Assembly (NCBI RefSeq): GCF_000764535.1
Contig: NZ_CP009571.1
Coordinates: forward strand, 1,488,001-1,552,000
Direction of reading: 5' to 3'
DNA length: 64,000 nucleotides
From: Sphingomonas taxi
GTDB lineage: Bacteria; Pseudomonadota; Alphaproteobacteria; Sphingomonadales; Sphingomonadaceae
The position numbers and the translations under genes were made by a program. The notes beneath the pieces are model-generated. The model searched no databases and had not been told where the DNA came from. It worked only from the letters and a program-made list of their open reading frames with translations. Positions 40,169-49,305 of the stretch are shown here, one piece after another (the stretch's first letter is position 1; each line of letters opens with the position of its first letter).

Positions 40169-43156
40169 TCAAATCCCCCCTTCGTCCAGCGACAGCAGCG
40201 ACGCATTCCCACCGGCCGAGGTGGTGTCCACCGACACCGCCCGCTCGGCGCAGAAGCGGTAGAGGTAATGCGGCCCGCCCGCCTTCGGCCCGGTGCCCGA
40301 CAGCCCCTCGCCCCCGAACGGCTGCGACCCCACCACCGCGCCGATCATCGAGCGGTTGATGTACAGGTTGCCGACCGCCGCCGCCGCCTCGGTCACCTCG
40401 GCGGCGCGGGCGATGCGGCTGTGCAGCCCCATCGTCAGGCCATAACCCTTGGCGTTGACCCGCGCGATCGTCTCCTCGAGCTTGCCCGCTTCCCAGGTTG
40501 CGACGTGCAGGATCGGCCCGAACCATTCGCGATCCAGATCCTCGATCGCATCGAGCCGCACCAGCGTCGGCGGCACGAACAATCCGTCGGCCGGCGCCGC
40601 CAGCGTCTTGACCGTCCGCTCGGTCACGCTCGCCCGATACGCCATCAATTTGTCGTAGGAGGCGCGATCGATCACCGGCCCGACATCCGTCGCCGGATCG
40701 GCGGGATCGCCCAGCCGCAGCGTGTCCATCGCGCCGCTCAGCATCTCGATCACCGCCTCGGCGACATCCGCCTGCACCAGCAGCAGCCGCAACGCCGAAC
40801 AGCGCTGCCCCGCCGAGCGGAACGACGAGGTGACGACATCCGCCACCACCTGTTCGGGCAAGGCGGTGCTGTCGACGATCATCGCGTTGATCCCGCCCGT
40901 CTCGGCGATCAGCGGCACGATCGGCCGGTCGTCGTCCGCCACCAGCGTCCGCGCGATCCGCTTGGCGGTCGCGGTCGATCCGGTGAAGGCGACGCCGGCG
41001 ACGCGCACGTCCGCGGTCAGCGCCGCGCCGACCTCCGGCCCGCCGGTCACCAGCACCAGCGCATCCTCGGGCACCCCGGCGCGATGCGCCAGTTCCACCG
41101 CGAAACGTGCGATCTCGGGCGTCTGCGGCGCGGGCTTGGCGACGACGCTGTTGCCGGCGACCAGCGCCGCCACCGTCTGGCCGAGGAAGATCGCGAGCGG
41201 GAAGTTCCACGGCGCCACCGTCGCCCACACGCCCCGTCCCTCGATGTGCAGCGTGTTGCGCTCACCGGTCGGCCCGGGCAGCTCGACCGCGCGCAGCCGG
41301 CTGCGCGCCTCGCCCGCATAATAGCGGCAGAAATCGGCGGCCTCGCGCACCTCGCCGATCGCATCGGGAATCGTCTTGAACGCCTCCTGCACGCAGATCG
41401 CCATCAACCGATCGCGATTCTCCTCGAGCAAATCGGCGAGCCGTTCGAGGCAGGCGGCACGCGCGTCCACCGGGGTCCGCGACCAACTCGGGAACGCCGC
41501 CTGCGCGCGTCCGACCGCTGCCGCTACCGCGGCACCCGCCTCCGCCGCGATCGCGGCCGGCGTATCGCCGAGCGCGAGCGGCGCCTTCACCGCCCGCACC
41601 GTCGCGTCCAGCGTCGCGACGTCGCTCAGGTCCAGCCCGCGCGAAATGCGATGCCCCGGCGCGAACAGGTCCTTGGGCAATGGAATGCTCGGATGCCGCG
41701 CGCCGCCCACCGCGGCGATCTTCGCCACCGGGTCGGCGAGGATCTCGTCCTCGCTCAGCCGCGCATCGGCGAGCTGGTGGACGAAGCTCGAATTCGCGCC
41801 ATTCTCCAGCAGGCGCCGCACCAGATAGGCCAGCAGGTCGCGATGCCCGCCGACCGGCGCATAGATGCGGCAGTGATAGCCGTTCTCGCGCACCAGCCGC
41901 TCGTACAGGCCGTCGCCCATGCCGTGCAGCCGCTGGAACTCGAAATCGCGCGAATTGCCCGCCCATTCGAGGATCGTCGCGACGGTCAGCGCATTGTGGC
42001 TGGCGAAGGCGGGACGGATGTTTTCCGCCGCCAGCATGTCCTTGGCCACCGCCAGATACGATACGTCGGTCGCCGCCTTGCGGGTGAACAGCGGATAGTC
42101 GGCCAGCCCCTCGACCTGCGTGCGCTTGATCTCGCTGTCCCAATAGGCGCCCTTGACCAGCCGTACGTTCATCACCCGGTCGAGCGCGTTCGCCCAGGCG
42201 ACCACCGGCCGTGCGCGCTTGCCATAGGCCTGCACCGCCATGCCGAATCCGTCCCAGCCCTTCAGGCTCGGCAGCGCCGCGACCGACCCGATGATGTCGA
42301 GGCTCATCTCCAGCCGTTCGGATTCCTCGGCGTCGACGGTCAGCGCGATGCCCTTGCCCGCCGCCTGCACCGCCAGCGCTTCCAGCATCTCGGTCAGCGC
42401 CGGCACGCATTCGCTCCACCGCGCCACTTCGTAGCGGGGATGCAGCGCCGACAGCTTCACCGAGATCGAATGGCCCGCCGCCGGATCGTTGCCGACCGCG
42501 TCGATCGCGCCGACATAGGCGTCGAAATAGCGACGGCCGTCGGCGAAGGTGCGCGCCGCCTCGCCGAGCATGTCGAAGCTGGCGGTGAAGCCCTTGTTGT
42601 CGGGCTTGCGCATCCGCCGCATCGCCTCGTCGATGGTCCGGCCCATCACGAAGATCTCGCCCATCTTCTTCATCGCCGTGCCCACCGCCTGGCGGACGAA
42701 CGGCTCGCCCGCGCGGCTGATCAGCCGGCGCAGCGGCCCCGACGGCCCCTCGCCGACCAGCACGCGGCCGACGACGAGACCCCAGGTCGCGGTATTGACC
42801 AATTTGCTGTTCGACTGGCCCGCGTGCGCGCGCCAGTCGGCGTCGCCCAATTTGTCCGCGATCAGCAGATCGGCGGTCTCCGGATCGGGCACGCGCAGGA
42901 ACGCCTCGGCGAGGCTGAGCAGCGCGACGCCCTCCGACGAATTGAGCCGATATTCCTGCAGGAACTGGTTCACCCAGCCGCGGTTCTGCGCCGCGCGCAG
43001 GTCGGCGAGCAGGCCAGAGGCGTGGTCGATGATCCGCCCACGCGAATCAGGCGAGGTCGCGGCGCGGTCGAGCAACGGTTTTAGAACATCGGGTTCGCTC
43101 GCCCGATACAGTTGCGACATGGTTTTGCGGGCATCGGACGTTACGGCAGAGGACAT
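40169..43156 (-). CDS. putA: bifunctional proline dehydrogenase / glutamate-semialdehyde dehydrogenase
   Basis: The product has 995 residues from ATG 43156. The N-terminal PRODH barrel (about 60-430) contains SVKLSALHPRYE, VKGAYWDSEIKR and RLHGMGDGLYERL. The C-terminal aldehyde dehydrogenase (about 510-985) has TVAPWNFPLAIFLGQ, AFTGSTATAKR, AETGGINAMIVD (Glu) and FRSAGQRCSALR (Cys). It oxidises proline to glutamate with electrons to the membrane. At under 1000 residues it lacks the N-terminal ribbon-helix-helix DNA-binding domain of E. coli PutA, so it should not repress itself. It is divergent from maoC. Confidence 0.95.
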   Translation of the reverse strand: MSSAVTSDARKTMSQLYRASEPDVLKPLLDRAATSPDSRGRIIDHASGLLADLRAAQNRGWVNQFLQEYRLNSSEGVALLSLAEAFLRVPDPETADLLIADKLGDADWRAHAGQSNSKLVNTATWGLVVGRVLVGEGPSGPLRRLISRAGEPFVRQAVGTAMKKMGEIFVMGRTIDEAMRRMRKPDNKGFTASFDMLGEAARTFADGRRYFDAYVGAIDAVGNDPAAGHSISVKLSALHPRYEVARWSECVPALTEMLEALAVQAAGKGIALTVDAEESERLEMSLDIIGSVAALPSLKGWDGFGMAVQAYGKRARPVVAWANALDRVMNVRLVKGAYWDSEIKRTQVEGLADYPLFTRKAATDVSYLAVAKDMLAAENIRPAFASHNALTVATILEWAGNSRDFEFQRLHGMGDGLYERLVRENGYHCRIYAPVGGHRDLLAYLVRRLLENGANSSFVHQLADARLSEDEILADPVAKIAAVGGARHPSIPLPKDLFAPGHRISRGLDLSDVATLDATVRAVKAPLALGDTPAAIAAEAGAAVAAAVGRAQAAFPSWSRTPVDARAACLERLADLLEENRDRLMAICVQEAFKTIPDAIGEVREAADFCRYYAGEARSRLRAVELPGPTGERNTLHIEGRGVWATVAPWNFPLAIFLGQTVAALVAGNSVVAKPAPQTPEIARFAVELAHRAGVPEDALVLVTGGPEVGAALTADVRVAGVAFTGSTATAKRIARTLVADDDRPIVPLIAETGGINAMIVDSTALPEQVVADVVTSSFRSAGQRCSALRLLLVQADVAEAVIEMLSGAMDTLRLGDPADPATDVGPVIDRASYDKLMAYRASVTERTVKTLAAPADGLFVPPTLVRLDAIEDLDREWFGPILHVATWEAGKLEETIARVNAKGYGLTMGLHSRIARAAEVTEAAAAVGNLYINRSMIGAVVGSQPFGGEGLSGTGPKAGGPHYLYRFCAERAVSVDTTSAGGNASLLSLDEGGI

Positions 43157-43279
43157 GTTCAAGCTTTCGGTCGGCCAAGGCTTGCGAGAGACACCCTCCC
43201 GCGCCTAGAGAATGCGTCGCATCTAGCGCCAAATGTCGGGCGCCAAAAGGCGGCGCCGGAAACCAACGGAGGAATTGCC

Positions 43280-43738
43280 GTGACGACGATCAGCGCCGAC
43301 CAGATGCGGGACCGGATCGGCACCGAGACCGTCTCCGACTGGGTCGAGGTTAGCCAGGCGATGATCGACCGTTTCGCCGAGGCGACCGGCGATCGCCAGT
43401 TCATCCACGTCGATCCCGTCGCCGCCGCCGCGACGCCGTTCGGTGGCACCATCGCGCACGGCTTCCTGACGCTGTCGCTGATGCCGCTGCTCGCCGCGAG
43501 CGTGCCCGACGCGCCGCAGCTCGCGGGCGTGAAGATGGGCGTCAATTACGGGGGCAACAAGGTCCGCTTCCTCACCCCCGTCCGCTCGGGCAGCCGCGTG
43601 CGCGGCCGCTTCCGCCTGCTCGCCTTCGACGAAAAGCGACCCGGCCAATATCAGCAGACGACCGAATTCACCGTCGAGATCGAAGGCGCGGACAAGCCCG
43701 CGCTGATCGCCGAATGGATCAGCCAAGCCTTTGTTTAA
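43280..43738 (+). CDS. MaoC-like (R)-specific enoyl-CoA hydratase family protein
   Basis: The product has 152 residues from GTG 43280, with ACGGAGGAA upstream. The hot-dog fold signature is FAEATGDRQFIHVDPVAAAA near 35-55 (catalytic Asp and His), then FGGTIAHGFLTLSLMP. The family hydrates enoyl-CoA or related thioesters, supplying fatty-acid oxidation or PHA synthesis. The thiolase gene follows 58 nt later in the same direction. Confidence 0.85.
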   Translation: MTTISADQMRDRIGTETVSDWVEVSQAMIDRFAEATGDRQFIHVDPVAAAATPFGGTIAHGFLTLSLMPLLAASVPDAPQLAGVKMGVNYGGNKVRFLTPVRSGSRVRGRFRLLAFDEKRPGQYQQTTEFTVEIEGADKPALIAEWISQAFV

Positions 43739-43796
43739 TATAAGTTTTCTGGATATCCACCCCACGCTTTATGCGTGAAGTTAGGGAAGTTAGCCC

Positions 43797-44975
43797 ATGC
43801 GCTCCGCCGTCATCGTCTCCACCGCCCGCACCCCGATCGGCCGCGCCTATCGCGGCGCCTTCAACGACACCACGCCGCAGGCGCTCGCCGCCCATGCGAT
43901 CAGCCACGCGGTCCAGCGCGCCGGCCTCGACGGCGCCGAGGTGGAGGACGTGGTGATCGGCGCCGCACTCCAGCAGGGCCATCAGGCCGGCAACATTGCC
44001 CGCCAGTCGGCCTTGCGCGCCGGCCTGCCGATCTCGGTGCCGGGCATGTCGCTCGACCGCCAATGCGCCAGCGGCCTGATGGCGATCGCCACCGCCGCCA
44101 AGCAGATCGTGCTCGACGGCATGGACATCGCGGTCGGCGGCGGCGTCGAGAGCGTCAGCCTCGTCCAGACCCCGCAGATGCGCGTCGCCCCCGACAAGCA
44201 GCTGATCGCGATGCACGGCGACATCTACATGCCGATGCTCCAGACCGCCGAGGTCGTCGCCAAGCGCTACGGCATCAGCCGCGAGGCGCAGGACGCCTAT
44301 GGCCTCCAGTCGCAGCAGCGCACCGCCGCCGCGCAGGCCGCCGGCCGCTTCGACGCCGAGATCGTACCGCTGTCGGCGACGATGAACGTGGTCGACAAGG
44401 CGACCAAGGCGGTCAGCACCAAGGACGTCACTTTGTCGAAGGACGAGGGCAACCGTGCCGACACGACGCTGGAAGGCTTGCAGGCGCTGCAACCCGTCGT
44501 CGGCCCCGACGGCGTCATCACCGCCGGCAACGCCAGCCAGCTTTCCGACGGCGCCTCGGCCGCGGTGCTGATGGAGGAGAGCGTCGCCGCCGCGCGCGGC
44601 CTCACCCCGCTCGGCCGCTATGTCGGCATGGCGGTCGCCGGCACAAAGCCCGACGAAATGGGCATCGGCCCGGTCTACGCCGTCCCCAAGCTGCTCGAGA
44701 AGAACGGCCTGACGATGGCCGACATCGGCCTGTGGGAACTCAACGAGGCGTTCGCGGTGCAGGTCCTCTCCTGCCGCGACACGCTCGGCATCCCTGACGA
44801 GCTGCTCAACGTCAACGGCGGCGCGATCTCGATCGGCCATCCCTACGGCATGTCGGGCGCCCGCATGACCGGTCATGCGCTGATCGAAGGCAAGCGCCGC
44901 GGCGCAAAGTATGTCGTCGTGACGATGTGCGTCGGCGGCGGCATGGGCGCGGCGGGCCTGTTCGAGGTGCTGTGA
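43797..44975 (+). CDS. acetyl-CoA C-acyltransferase (thiolase)
   Basis: The product has 392 residues, standard for thiolases. The start [19 protein letters not shown], nucleophile C90 in [12 protein letters not shown], the [20 protein letters not shown] region (His) and C-terminal [16 protein letters not shown] (Cys) are all present. The enzyme cleaves 3-ketoacyl-CoA or joins two acyl-CoA. With the MaoC protein it suggests beta-oxidation or hydroxyacyl metabolism. AGGGAAG lies in the leader. Confidence 0.93.
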   Translation: MRSAVIVSTARTPIGRAYRGAFNDTTPQALAAHAISHAVQRAGLDGAEVEDVVIGAALQQGHQAGNIARQSALRAGLPISVPGMSLDRQCASGLMAIATAAKQIVLDGMDIAVGGGVESVSLVQTPQMRVAPDKQLIAMHGDIYMPMLQTAEVVAKRYGISREAQDAYGLQSQQRTAAAQAAGRFDAEIVPLSATMNVVDKATKAVSTKDVTLSKDEGNRADTTLEGLQALQPVVGPDGVITAGNASQLSDGASAAVLMEESVAAARGLTPLGRYVGMAVAGTKPDEMGIGPVYAVPKLLEKNGLTMADIGLWELNEAFAVQVLSCRDTLGIPDELLNVNGGAISIGHPYGMSGARMTGHALIEGKRRGAKYVVVTMCVGGGMGAAGLFEVL

Positions 44976-45043
44976 GGTTGAAACGCTGCCCAAGCCGGCG
45001 TATATTCTGATCGGGCATTGTCATCGATGCCCTCCTTGTATGG

Positions 45044-45106
45044 GCTCCGACCGCTGCTACGGTCGGAGCTCAAAACGTTTGGGGTTCAGGCTGCTACCCG
45101 AACCCC
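45044..45106 (-). other. two tandem hairpins with identical hexaloops
   Basis: Hairpin 1 (45081-45106) has arms GGGGTTCGGG / CCTGAACCCC on the minus strand; hairpin 2 (45044-45069) has GCTCCGACCG / CGGTCGGAGC. Both close the same loop TAGCAG. The stems differ completely while the loop is kept, which suggests the loop sequence is functional. They could be 3' structures of the small-ORF RNA or part of a small RNA. Confidence 0.55.
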
Positions 45107-45118
45107 GCCCGTGTGCCG

Positions 45119-45205
45119 CTACCTGCGCTTGTCACCGATCTCCACGGCCAGAGCCGCAAAGGCGATGATGACGCCCAGGATTTGGCACAAGTCGGTCACC
45201 GTCAT
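45119..45205 (-). CDS. tiny hydrophobic peptide (28 aa), holin-toxin-like
   Basis: The ORF reads MTVTDLCQIL, then GVIIAFAALAVEI, then GDKRR and TAG. It has one membrane helix with a charged C-terminus. AAGGAGGTG lies 6 nt before the ATG, one of the strongest ribosome sites in the window. The size, helix and basic tail resemble type I toxins of the holin-like sort, but no homology was tested. A 7-bp hairpin precedes it, and two 10-bp hairpins with the same loop follow. It is too short for routine gene callers. Confidence 0.5.
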   Translation of the reverse strand: MTVTDLCQILGVIIAFAALAVEIGDKRR

Positions 45206-45327
45206 CGATGGCACCTCCTTGTTCGGCGGCAGGATCGCCGCCGCGAGCGATCATGACCACACCGGCCCTATCGCGCAACCAACCCCAGCGGTGCTCGTTC
45301 TCCCGCCAACCCCATAGGAGAAGACGC

Positions 45328-45810
45328 ATGGCCGATCAGCACAGCCCGCAGGAAATCGCTGCCAAGTTCCTCGAGAAGCTGCGCAGCAGCCCGTTCGTGA
45401 TGATCGGCCTGATCGACGGCGAGCATTCCGAACCTATGACCGCACAAATCGACGACGATCAGCCCAATACGCTGTTCTTCTTCGCCGGTCGCGACAATCG
45501 TATCGCCAAGGGCGGCGACGCCATGGCGCAGTTCGTCGGCAAGGGGCATGACTTCTTCGCCTGCCTCGCCGGCTCGGTGACCACCGATAACGATCCCGCA
45601 CAGATCGACAAGCTCTGGAACAACCAGGTCGAGGCGTGGTTTCCCGGCGGCAAGCAGGACCCGAACCTGACCCTGCTGCGCTTCGACATCGACAGCGCCG
45701 AATTGTGGGAGACCGACATCTCGATCTCCGGCCGCGTCAAGATGCTCTTCGGCGGCACCATTCATGGCGACGAATCGAGCAGCCACGCCGTGGTCGGCTC
45801 GGTCGCCTGA
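45328..45810 (+). CDS. pyridoxamine-5'-phosphate-oxidase-fold general stress protein
   Basis: The product has 160 residues. The split-barrel flavin fold is suggested by KFLEKLRSSPFVMIGLIDGE, LFFFAGRDNRIAKGGDA and VEAWFPGGKQDPNLTLLRFD, closely following the Pfam general-stress FMN-binding group. ATG 45328 has TAGGAGAAG upstream. The role is probably flavin-linked redox protection. A 9-bp hairpin follows the stop. Confidence 0.85.
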   Translation: MADQHSPQEIAAKFLEKLRSSPFVMIGLIDGEHSEPMTAQIDDDQPNTLFFFAGRDNRIAKGGDAMAQFVGKGHDFFACLAGSVTTDNDPAQIDKLWNNQVEAWFPGGKQDPNLTLLRFDIDSAELWETDISISGRVKMLFGGTIHGDESSSHAVVGSVA

Positions 45811-45817
45811 TCGAAAC

Positions 45818-45840
45818 CGGGGCGGCCGCGCGCCGCCCCG
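45818..45840. terminator. terminator-like hairpin between PPOX and phaZ genes
   Basis: CGGGGCGGC pairs perfectly with GCCGCCCCG across a 5-nt loop between convergent genes. There is no long U-tract. Confidence 0.5.
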
Positions 45841-45849
45841 TCATCGCGG

Positions 45850-47082
45850 TCAGCCGTTGGCCGCGATCCATTCCTCGACCACCGGCGCCACCCGGTTGCG
45901 CCACTTCGAGCCGTTGAAGATGCCGTAATGGCCGGCACCTTCCGCCATATAATACCGCTTCTTCTCGTCCGGCAGGTTGGTCGCCAGCGTCAGCGCCGCC
46001 TTGGTCTGTCCCAGACCGGAAATGTCGTCGCGCTCTCCCTCGATCGCCAGGATCGCGACGTCGGTGATCGCCGCCGGATCGACCCGCCGCCCGCGATGCA
46101 TCATCTCGCCCTTCGGCAAGGCATGCTTCTGGAACACCAGCTCGACCGTCTGCAGGTAGAATTCCGCGGTCATGTCGCAGACCGAGCGATATTCCTCGTA
46201 GAAGCCTTTGGTGGCGTCGGCGCTTTCCTCGTCGCCCTGGACGAGATGTTTGAACATCTCCCAATGCGACATCATGTGATTGCCGAGGTTCATCGACATG
46301 AAGCCGGCAAGCTGGAGAAAGCCCGGATAGACCTTCCGTCCGCCGCCCGGATACATCATCGGCACGGTCACCACCGCATTCTGCTCGAACCAGGCATGCG
46401 GCCGTTCGGTGGCCAGCGTGTTGACCGCGGTCGGCGCCTCGCGCGTGTCGACCGGACCGCCCATCATCGTCAGCGTGCGCGGACGGCTCGGGTTCCGGTC
46501 GGCGCTCATCAGCGCGACGGCGGCATAGCAGGGTACGGACGGCTGGCAGACCGCGAGCATATGCGTGCCGCCCTGTCCGTCGTTGGGCCCCATCGTCTCC
46601 AGGAACGCGATGAGATAATCGATGTAATCGTCGAGATCGAAGCGGCCTTCGCTCAACGGCACCAGCTTCGCATCGCGCCAGTCAGTGATATAGACGTCGG
46701 CGCTCGGCAGCATCCGTTCCACCGTACCGCGCAGCAACGTCGCGAAATGGCCCGACATCGGGGCGACGATCAGCAGCTTCGGCCCGCCCTCGATGCCTTG
46801 GCGGCGGAAGTGCTTGAGCTGACCGAACGGCTTCTGCAGCACGATCTCCTCGGTCACCGCGACCTCGCGGCCGTCGATGGTCGTGTGCGTCAGCCCGAAC
46901 GCCGGCTTCCCCCGCGTCGCCGAGGCATGGGCGAACACCTCGAGCGCCGAACTGACCACCGATCCCCCATCCATATACGACCACGGATTGGCGGGATTGC
47001 GCATCCAGTCGGCACCGAAGCTGGCCATGGCGCTCGCCCCGGCCAGCATCGAGCGCTGCATTTCATAGGCATCATAGAGCAT
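45850..47082 (-). CDS. phaZ: intracellular polyhydroxybutyrate depolymerase
   Basis: The product has 410 residues from ATG 47082 (MLYDAYEMQRSML), the family start; the open frame extends 24 codons further without need. The alpha/beta-hydrolase carries its nucleophile Cys in MLAVCQPSVPCYAA, the intracellular PhaZ variant of the lipase box. FLQLAGFMSMNLGNHMMSHW, AIEGERDDISGLGQT and GAGHYGIFNGSKWR (His) follow. It releases 3-hydroxybutyrate from storage granules. The bdhA-type enzyme at 12.1-12.9 kb could use the product. Confidence 0.92.
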   Translation of the reverse strand: MLYDAYEMQRSMLAGASAMASFGADWMRNPANPWSYMDGGSVVSSALEVFAHASATRGKPAFGLTHTTIDGREVAVTEEIVLQKPFGQLKHFRRQGIEGGPKLLIVAPMSGHFATLLRGTVERMLPSADVYITDWRDAKLVPLSEGRFDLDDYIDYLIAFLETMGPNDGQGGTHMLAVCQPSVPCYAAVALMSADRNPSRPRTLTMMGGPVDTREAPTAVNTLATERPHAWFEQNAVVTVPMMYPGGGRKVYPGFLQLAGFMSMNLGNHMMSHWEMFKHLVQGDEESADATKGFYEEYRSVCDMTAEFYLQTVELVFQKHALPKGEMMHRGRRVDPAAITDVAILAIEGERDDISGLGQTKAALTLATNLPDEKKRYYMAEGAGHYGIFNGSKWRNRVAPVVEEWIAANG

Positions 47083-47256
47083 GCTGATATCTTCGCCCAA
47101 AAAGGTTGCCGTATACGTAATCCGTATCACGTTCGATGCAATCGGACCAACCATACGCTCCGATCAGTCTGAACGCCCGAGATCGCCGACGAGGCCCCTG
47201 TCCGCATCGGCCGGTGCCGTTGAGCCGCTCCCCCACGCCTGCTAGGCGCGGTAAGG

Positions 47257-49026
47257 ATGGCCAAACCTTCGCTACCGACCACCCGCCGCCTCGGCGACCT
47301 GCGCCTCGTGTGGGATCGCGTCCTCGCCTATCCGCGCCAGCTCGCCATCGCGCTCGCCGCGCTCACCACCACGTCGGCGGCGACGATCGGCATCCCTTAT
47401 GGCTTCAAGCGGGTGATCGACCGCGGCTTCACGCCCGGCGGCGAGGGCTCGGTGGCGTCCTCGTTCCATTATCTGCTGATGATCGTCGCGGTGCTCGCCA
47501 TCGCCACCGCGATCCGCTTCTATTTCGTCTCCTGGCTCGGCGAGCGCGTCGTCGCCGACATCCGCACGCAGGTGCAGGCGCATCTGCTCGGCCTGACGCC
47601 GCGCTTCTTCGAGGAGAACCGCCCATCGGAGATCGCGTCGCGCCTCACCTCGGACACCACGCTGATCGAGGGCGTCGTCGGCAGCACCGTGTCGATCGCG
47701 CTGCGCAACACCTTCACCGGCGTCGGCGGCATGATCTACCTGTTCGCCTTGTCGCCGAAACTCGCGGGCATGCTGCTGCTCGGCATCCCGCTCATCATTC
47801 TGCCGGTGACCGTGCTCGGCCGCCGCATCCGCAACCTGTCGCGGGCGTCGCAGGACCGCGTCGCCGACGTCGGCTCGCTCGCCACCGAGACGCTGGGCGC
47901 GATGAAGATCGTCCAGGCCTTCGGTCAGGAACCGCGCGAGGCGCAGCGCTTCACCGCCGCGGTCGACGCCACCTTCGCCGCGGCCAAGCGCCGCATCGGC
48001 CTGCGTGCGGTGATGACCGCGATCATGATCTTCCTGATCTTCGGCTCGATCACTCTGGTGCTGTGGGAGGGCGCGACCGACGTCGCCGCCGGCCGCATCA
48101 CCGGCGGCGCGATCGCCGCCTTCGTGCTGACCGGCGGCATCGTCGCCGGCGCGTTCGGCGCGCTCACCGAAGTCTATGGCGATCTGCTGCGTGGTGCCGG
48201 TGCTGCCGGCCGCCTTGCCGAGCTGCTGCGCGAACAGCCCGAGATCACCCGCCCCGCCGCGCCGATCCCGCTGCCGGTGCCGGTCAGCGGCGCGCTGACC
48301 TTCGATCATGTCCGCTTCCATTATCCGACGCGGCCGGACGTCGCGGCGCTCGAGGATTTCACGCTGGCGATCCGCGCCGGCGAGACGGTGGCGGTGGTCG
48401 GTCCGTCGGGTGCGGGCAAGTCGACGCTGTTCCAGCTCGCCGAGCGCTTCTACGATCCGGCGGAGGGCCGCATCCTGCTCGACGGCGTCGACCTGCGCGA
48501 GGCCGATCCCGCCGCGGTGCGCGCGCAGATCGCGATGGTGCCGCAGGACACGGTGATCTTCGGCGCCAGCGCACGCGACAATCTGCGCTACGGCCATTGG
48601 GAGGCGACCGACGACGAACTCTGGGCCGCCGCCGAGGTCGCCAATGCCGCCGACTTCCTGCGCGCGCTGCCGCAGGGGCTCGACACCAACCTCGGCGAGG
48701 GCGGCGCGCGGCTGTCGGGCGGCCAGCGCCAGCGCGTGACGATCGCTCGCGCGCTGCTGCGCAACGCGCCGATCCTGCTGCTCGACGAGGCGACCAGCGC
48801 GCTCGACGCCGAGAGCGAGCGGCTGGTGCAGCAGGCGCTCGACCGGCTGATGGAGAATCGCACGACGCTGGTCATCGCGCACCGGCTCGCGACCGTCCGC
48901 GCCGCACAGCGGATCGTGGTGATGGACCAGGGCCGCATCGTCGAGGAAGGCAACCACGCCTCGCTGATCGGCCGCGGCGGGCTGTATGCGCGACTGGCGA
49001 GCTTGCAGTTCAGCGAGGCGGCGTAG
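47257..49026 (+). CDS. ABC exporter, fused permease-ATPase (MsbA-type)
   Basis: The product has 589 residues. Six helices span about 25-310. The ATPase shows Walker A GPSGAGKST near 383, Q-loop MVPQDTVIFG, signature LSGGQRQRV, Walker B ILLLDEATSALD and IAHRLAT. It probably works as a homodimer exporting lipids or hydrophobic compounds at the inner membrane. It stands alone; substrate unknown. Confidence 0.9.
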   Translation: MAKPSLPTTRRLGDLRLVWDRVLAYPRQLAIALAALTTTSAATIGIPYGFKRVIDRGFTPGGEGSVASSFHYLLMIVAVLAIATAIRFYFVSWLGERVVADIRTQVQAHLLGLTPRFFEENRPSEIASRLTSDTTLIEGVVGSTVSIALRNTFTGVGGMIYLFALSPKLAGMLLLGIPLIILPVTVLGRRIRNLSRASQDRVADVGSLATETLGAMKIVQAFGQEPREAQRFTAAVDATFAAAKRRIGLRAVMTAIMIFLIFGSITLVLWEGATDVAAGRITGGAIAAFVLTGGIVAGAFGALTEVYGDLLRGAGAAGRLAELLREQPEITRPAAPIPLPVPVSGALTFDHVRFHYPTRPDVAALEDFTLAIRAGETVAVVGPSGAGKSTLFQLAERFYDPAEGRILLDGVDLREADPAAVRAQIAMVPQDTVIFGASARDNLRYGHWEATDDELWAAAEVANAADFLRALPQGLDTNLGEGGARLSGGQRQRVTIARALLRNAPILLLDEATSALDAESERLVQQALDRLMENRTTLVIAHRLATVRAAQRIVVMDQGRIVEEGNHASLIGRGGLYARLASLQFSEAA

Positions 49027-49087
49027 CCCTCGCCTTGACCGTCATCCCCGCCTTCGCGGTGATGACGATGTGGGTAGGGCGAGGTCA

Positions 49088-49181
49088 CAGTGCTCCTGCG
49101 AAAGCAGGAGCCCAGAGCCAAGCAGAACAACCTCGTCTGGCGTGCGGGACTCCTGAGCTCCTGCTTTCGCAGGAGCACTGG
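49088..49181. repeat. REPIN-like palindromic repeat, family B (copy 3)
   Basis: CAGTGCTCCTGCGAAAGCAG and CTGCTTTCGCAGGAGCACTG are inverted ends. The rest of the gap 49027-49305 holds nothing recognisable. Confidence 0.85.
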
Positions 49182-49305
49182 GCGCTTTCGCAAAGGTTTC
49201 GCTTTTGCCGGCATGACGGGAGGGCGGTGAGCGAGGAGGACGGCATCTTGATCCCGCGCCCGTCCACGCCCATCACCGGTACGGACAGCAGAACAGGAGA
49301 GACCC

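Larger units (their letters stand above)
44976..45327. other. 352-bp region with duplicated hairpin/start module
   Basis: Between the thiolase and PPOX genes lie, on the minus strand, a 28-codon ORF (45119-45205), three hairpins (45224-45243, 45081-45106, 45044-45069) and a second copy of the Shine-Dalgarno/start block (45020-45039). Confidence 0.6.

Noticed and set aside
40268..43084. A 938-aa open frame antisense to putA
   Set aside because: Composition is Arg/Ala/His-rich, as expected from a high-GC shadow; the PutA frame carries all motifs.
45018..45317. A 99-aa plus-strand frame between the thiolase and PPOX genes
   Set aside because: It runs across the hairpins and antisense to the small hydrophobic ORF, and has no ribosome site or recognisable fold.
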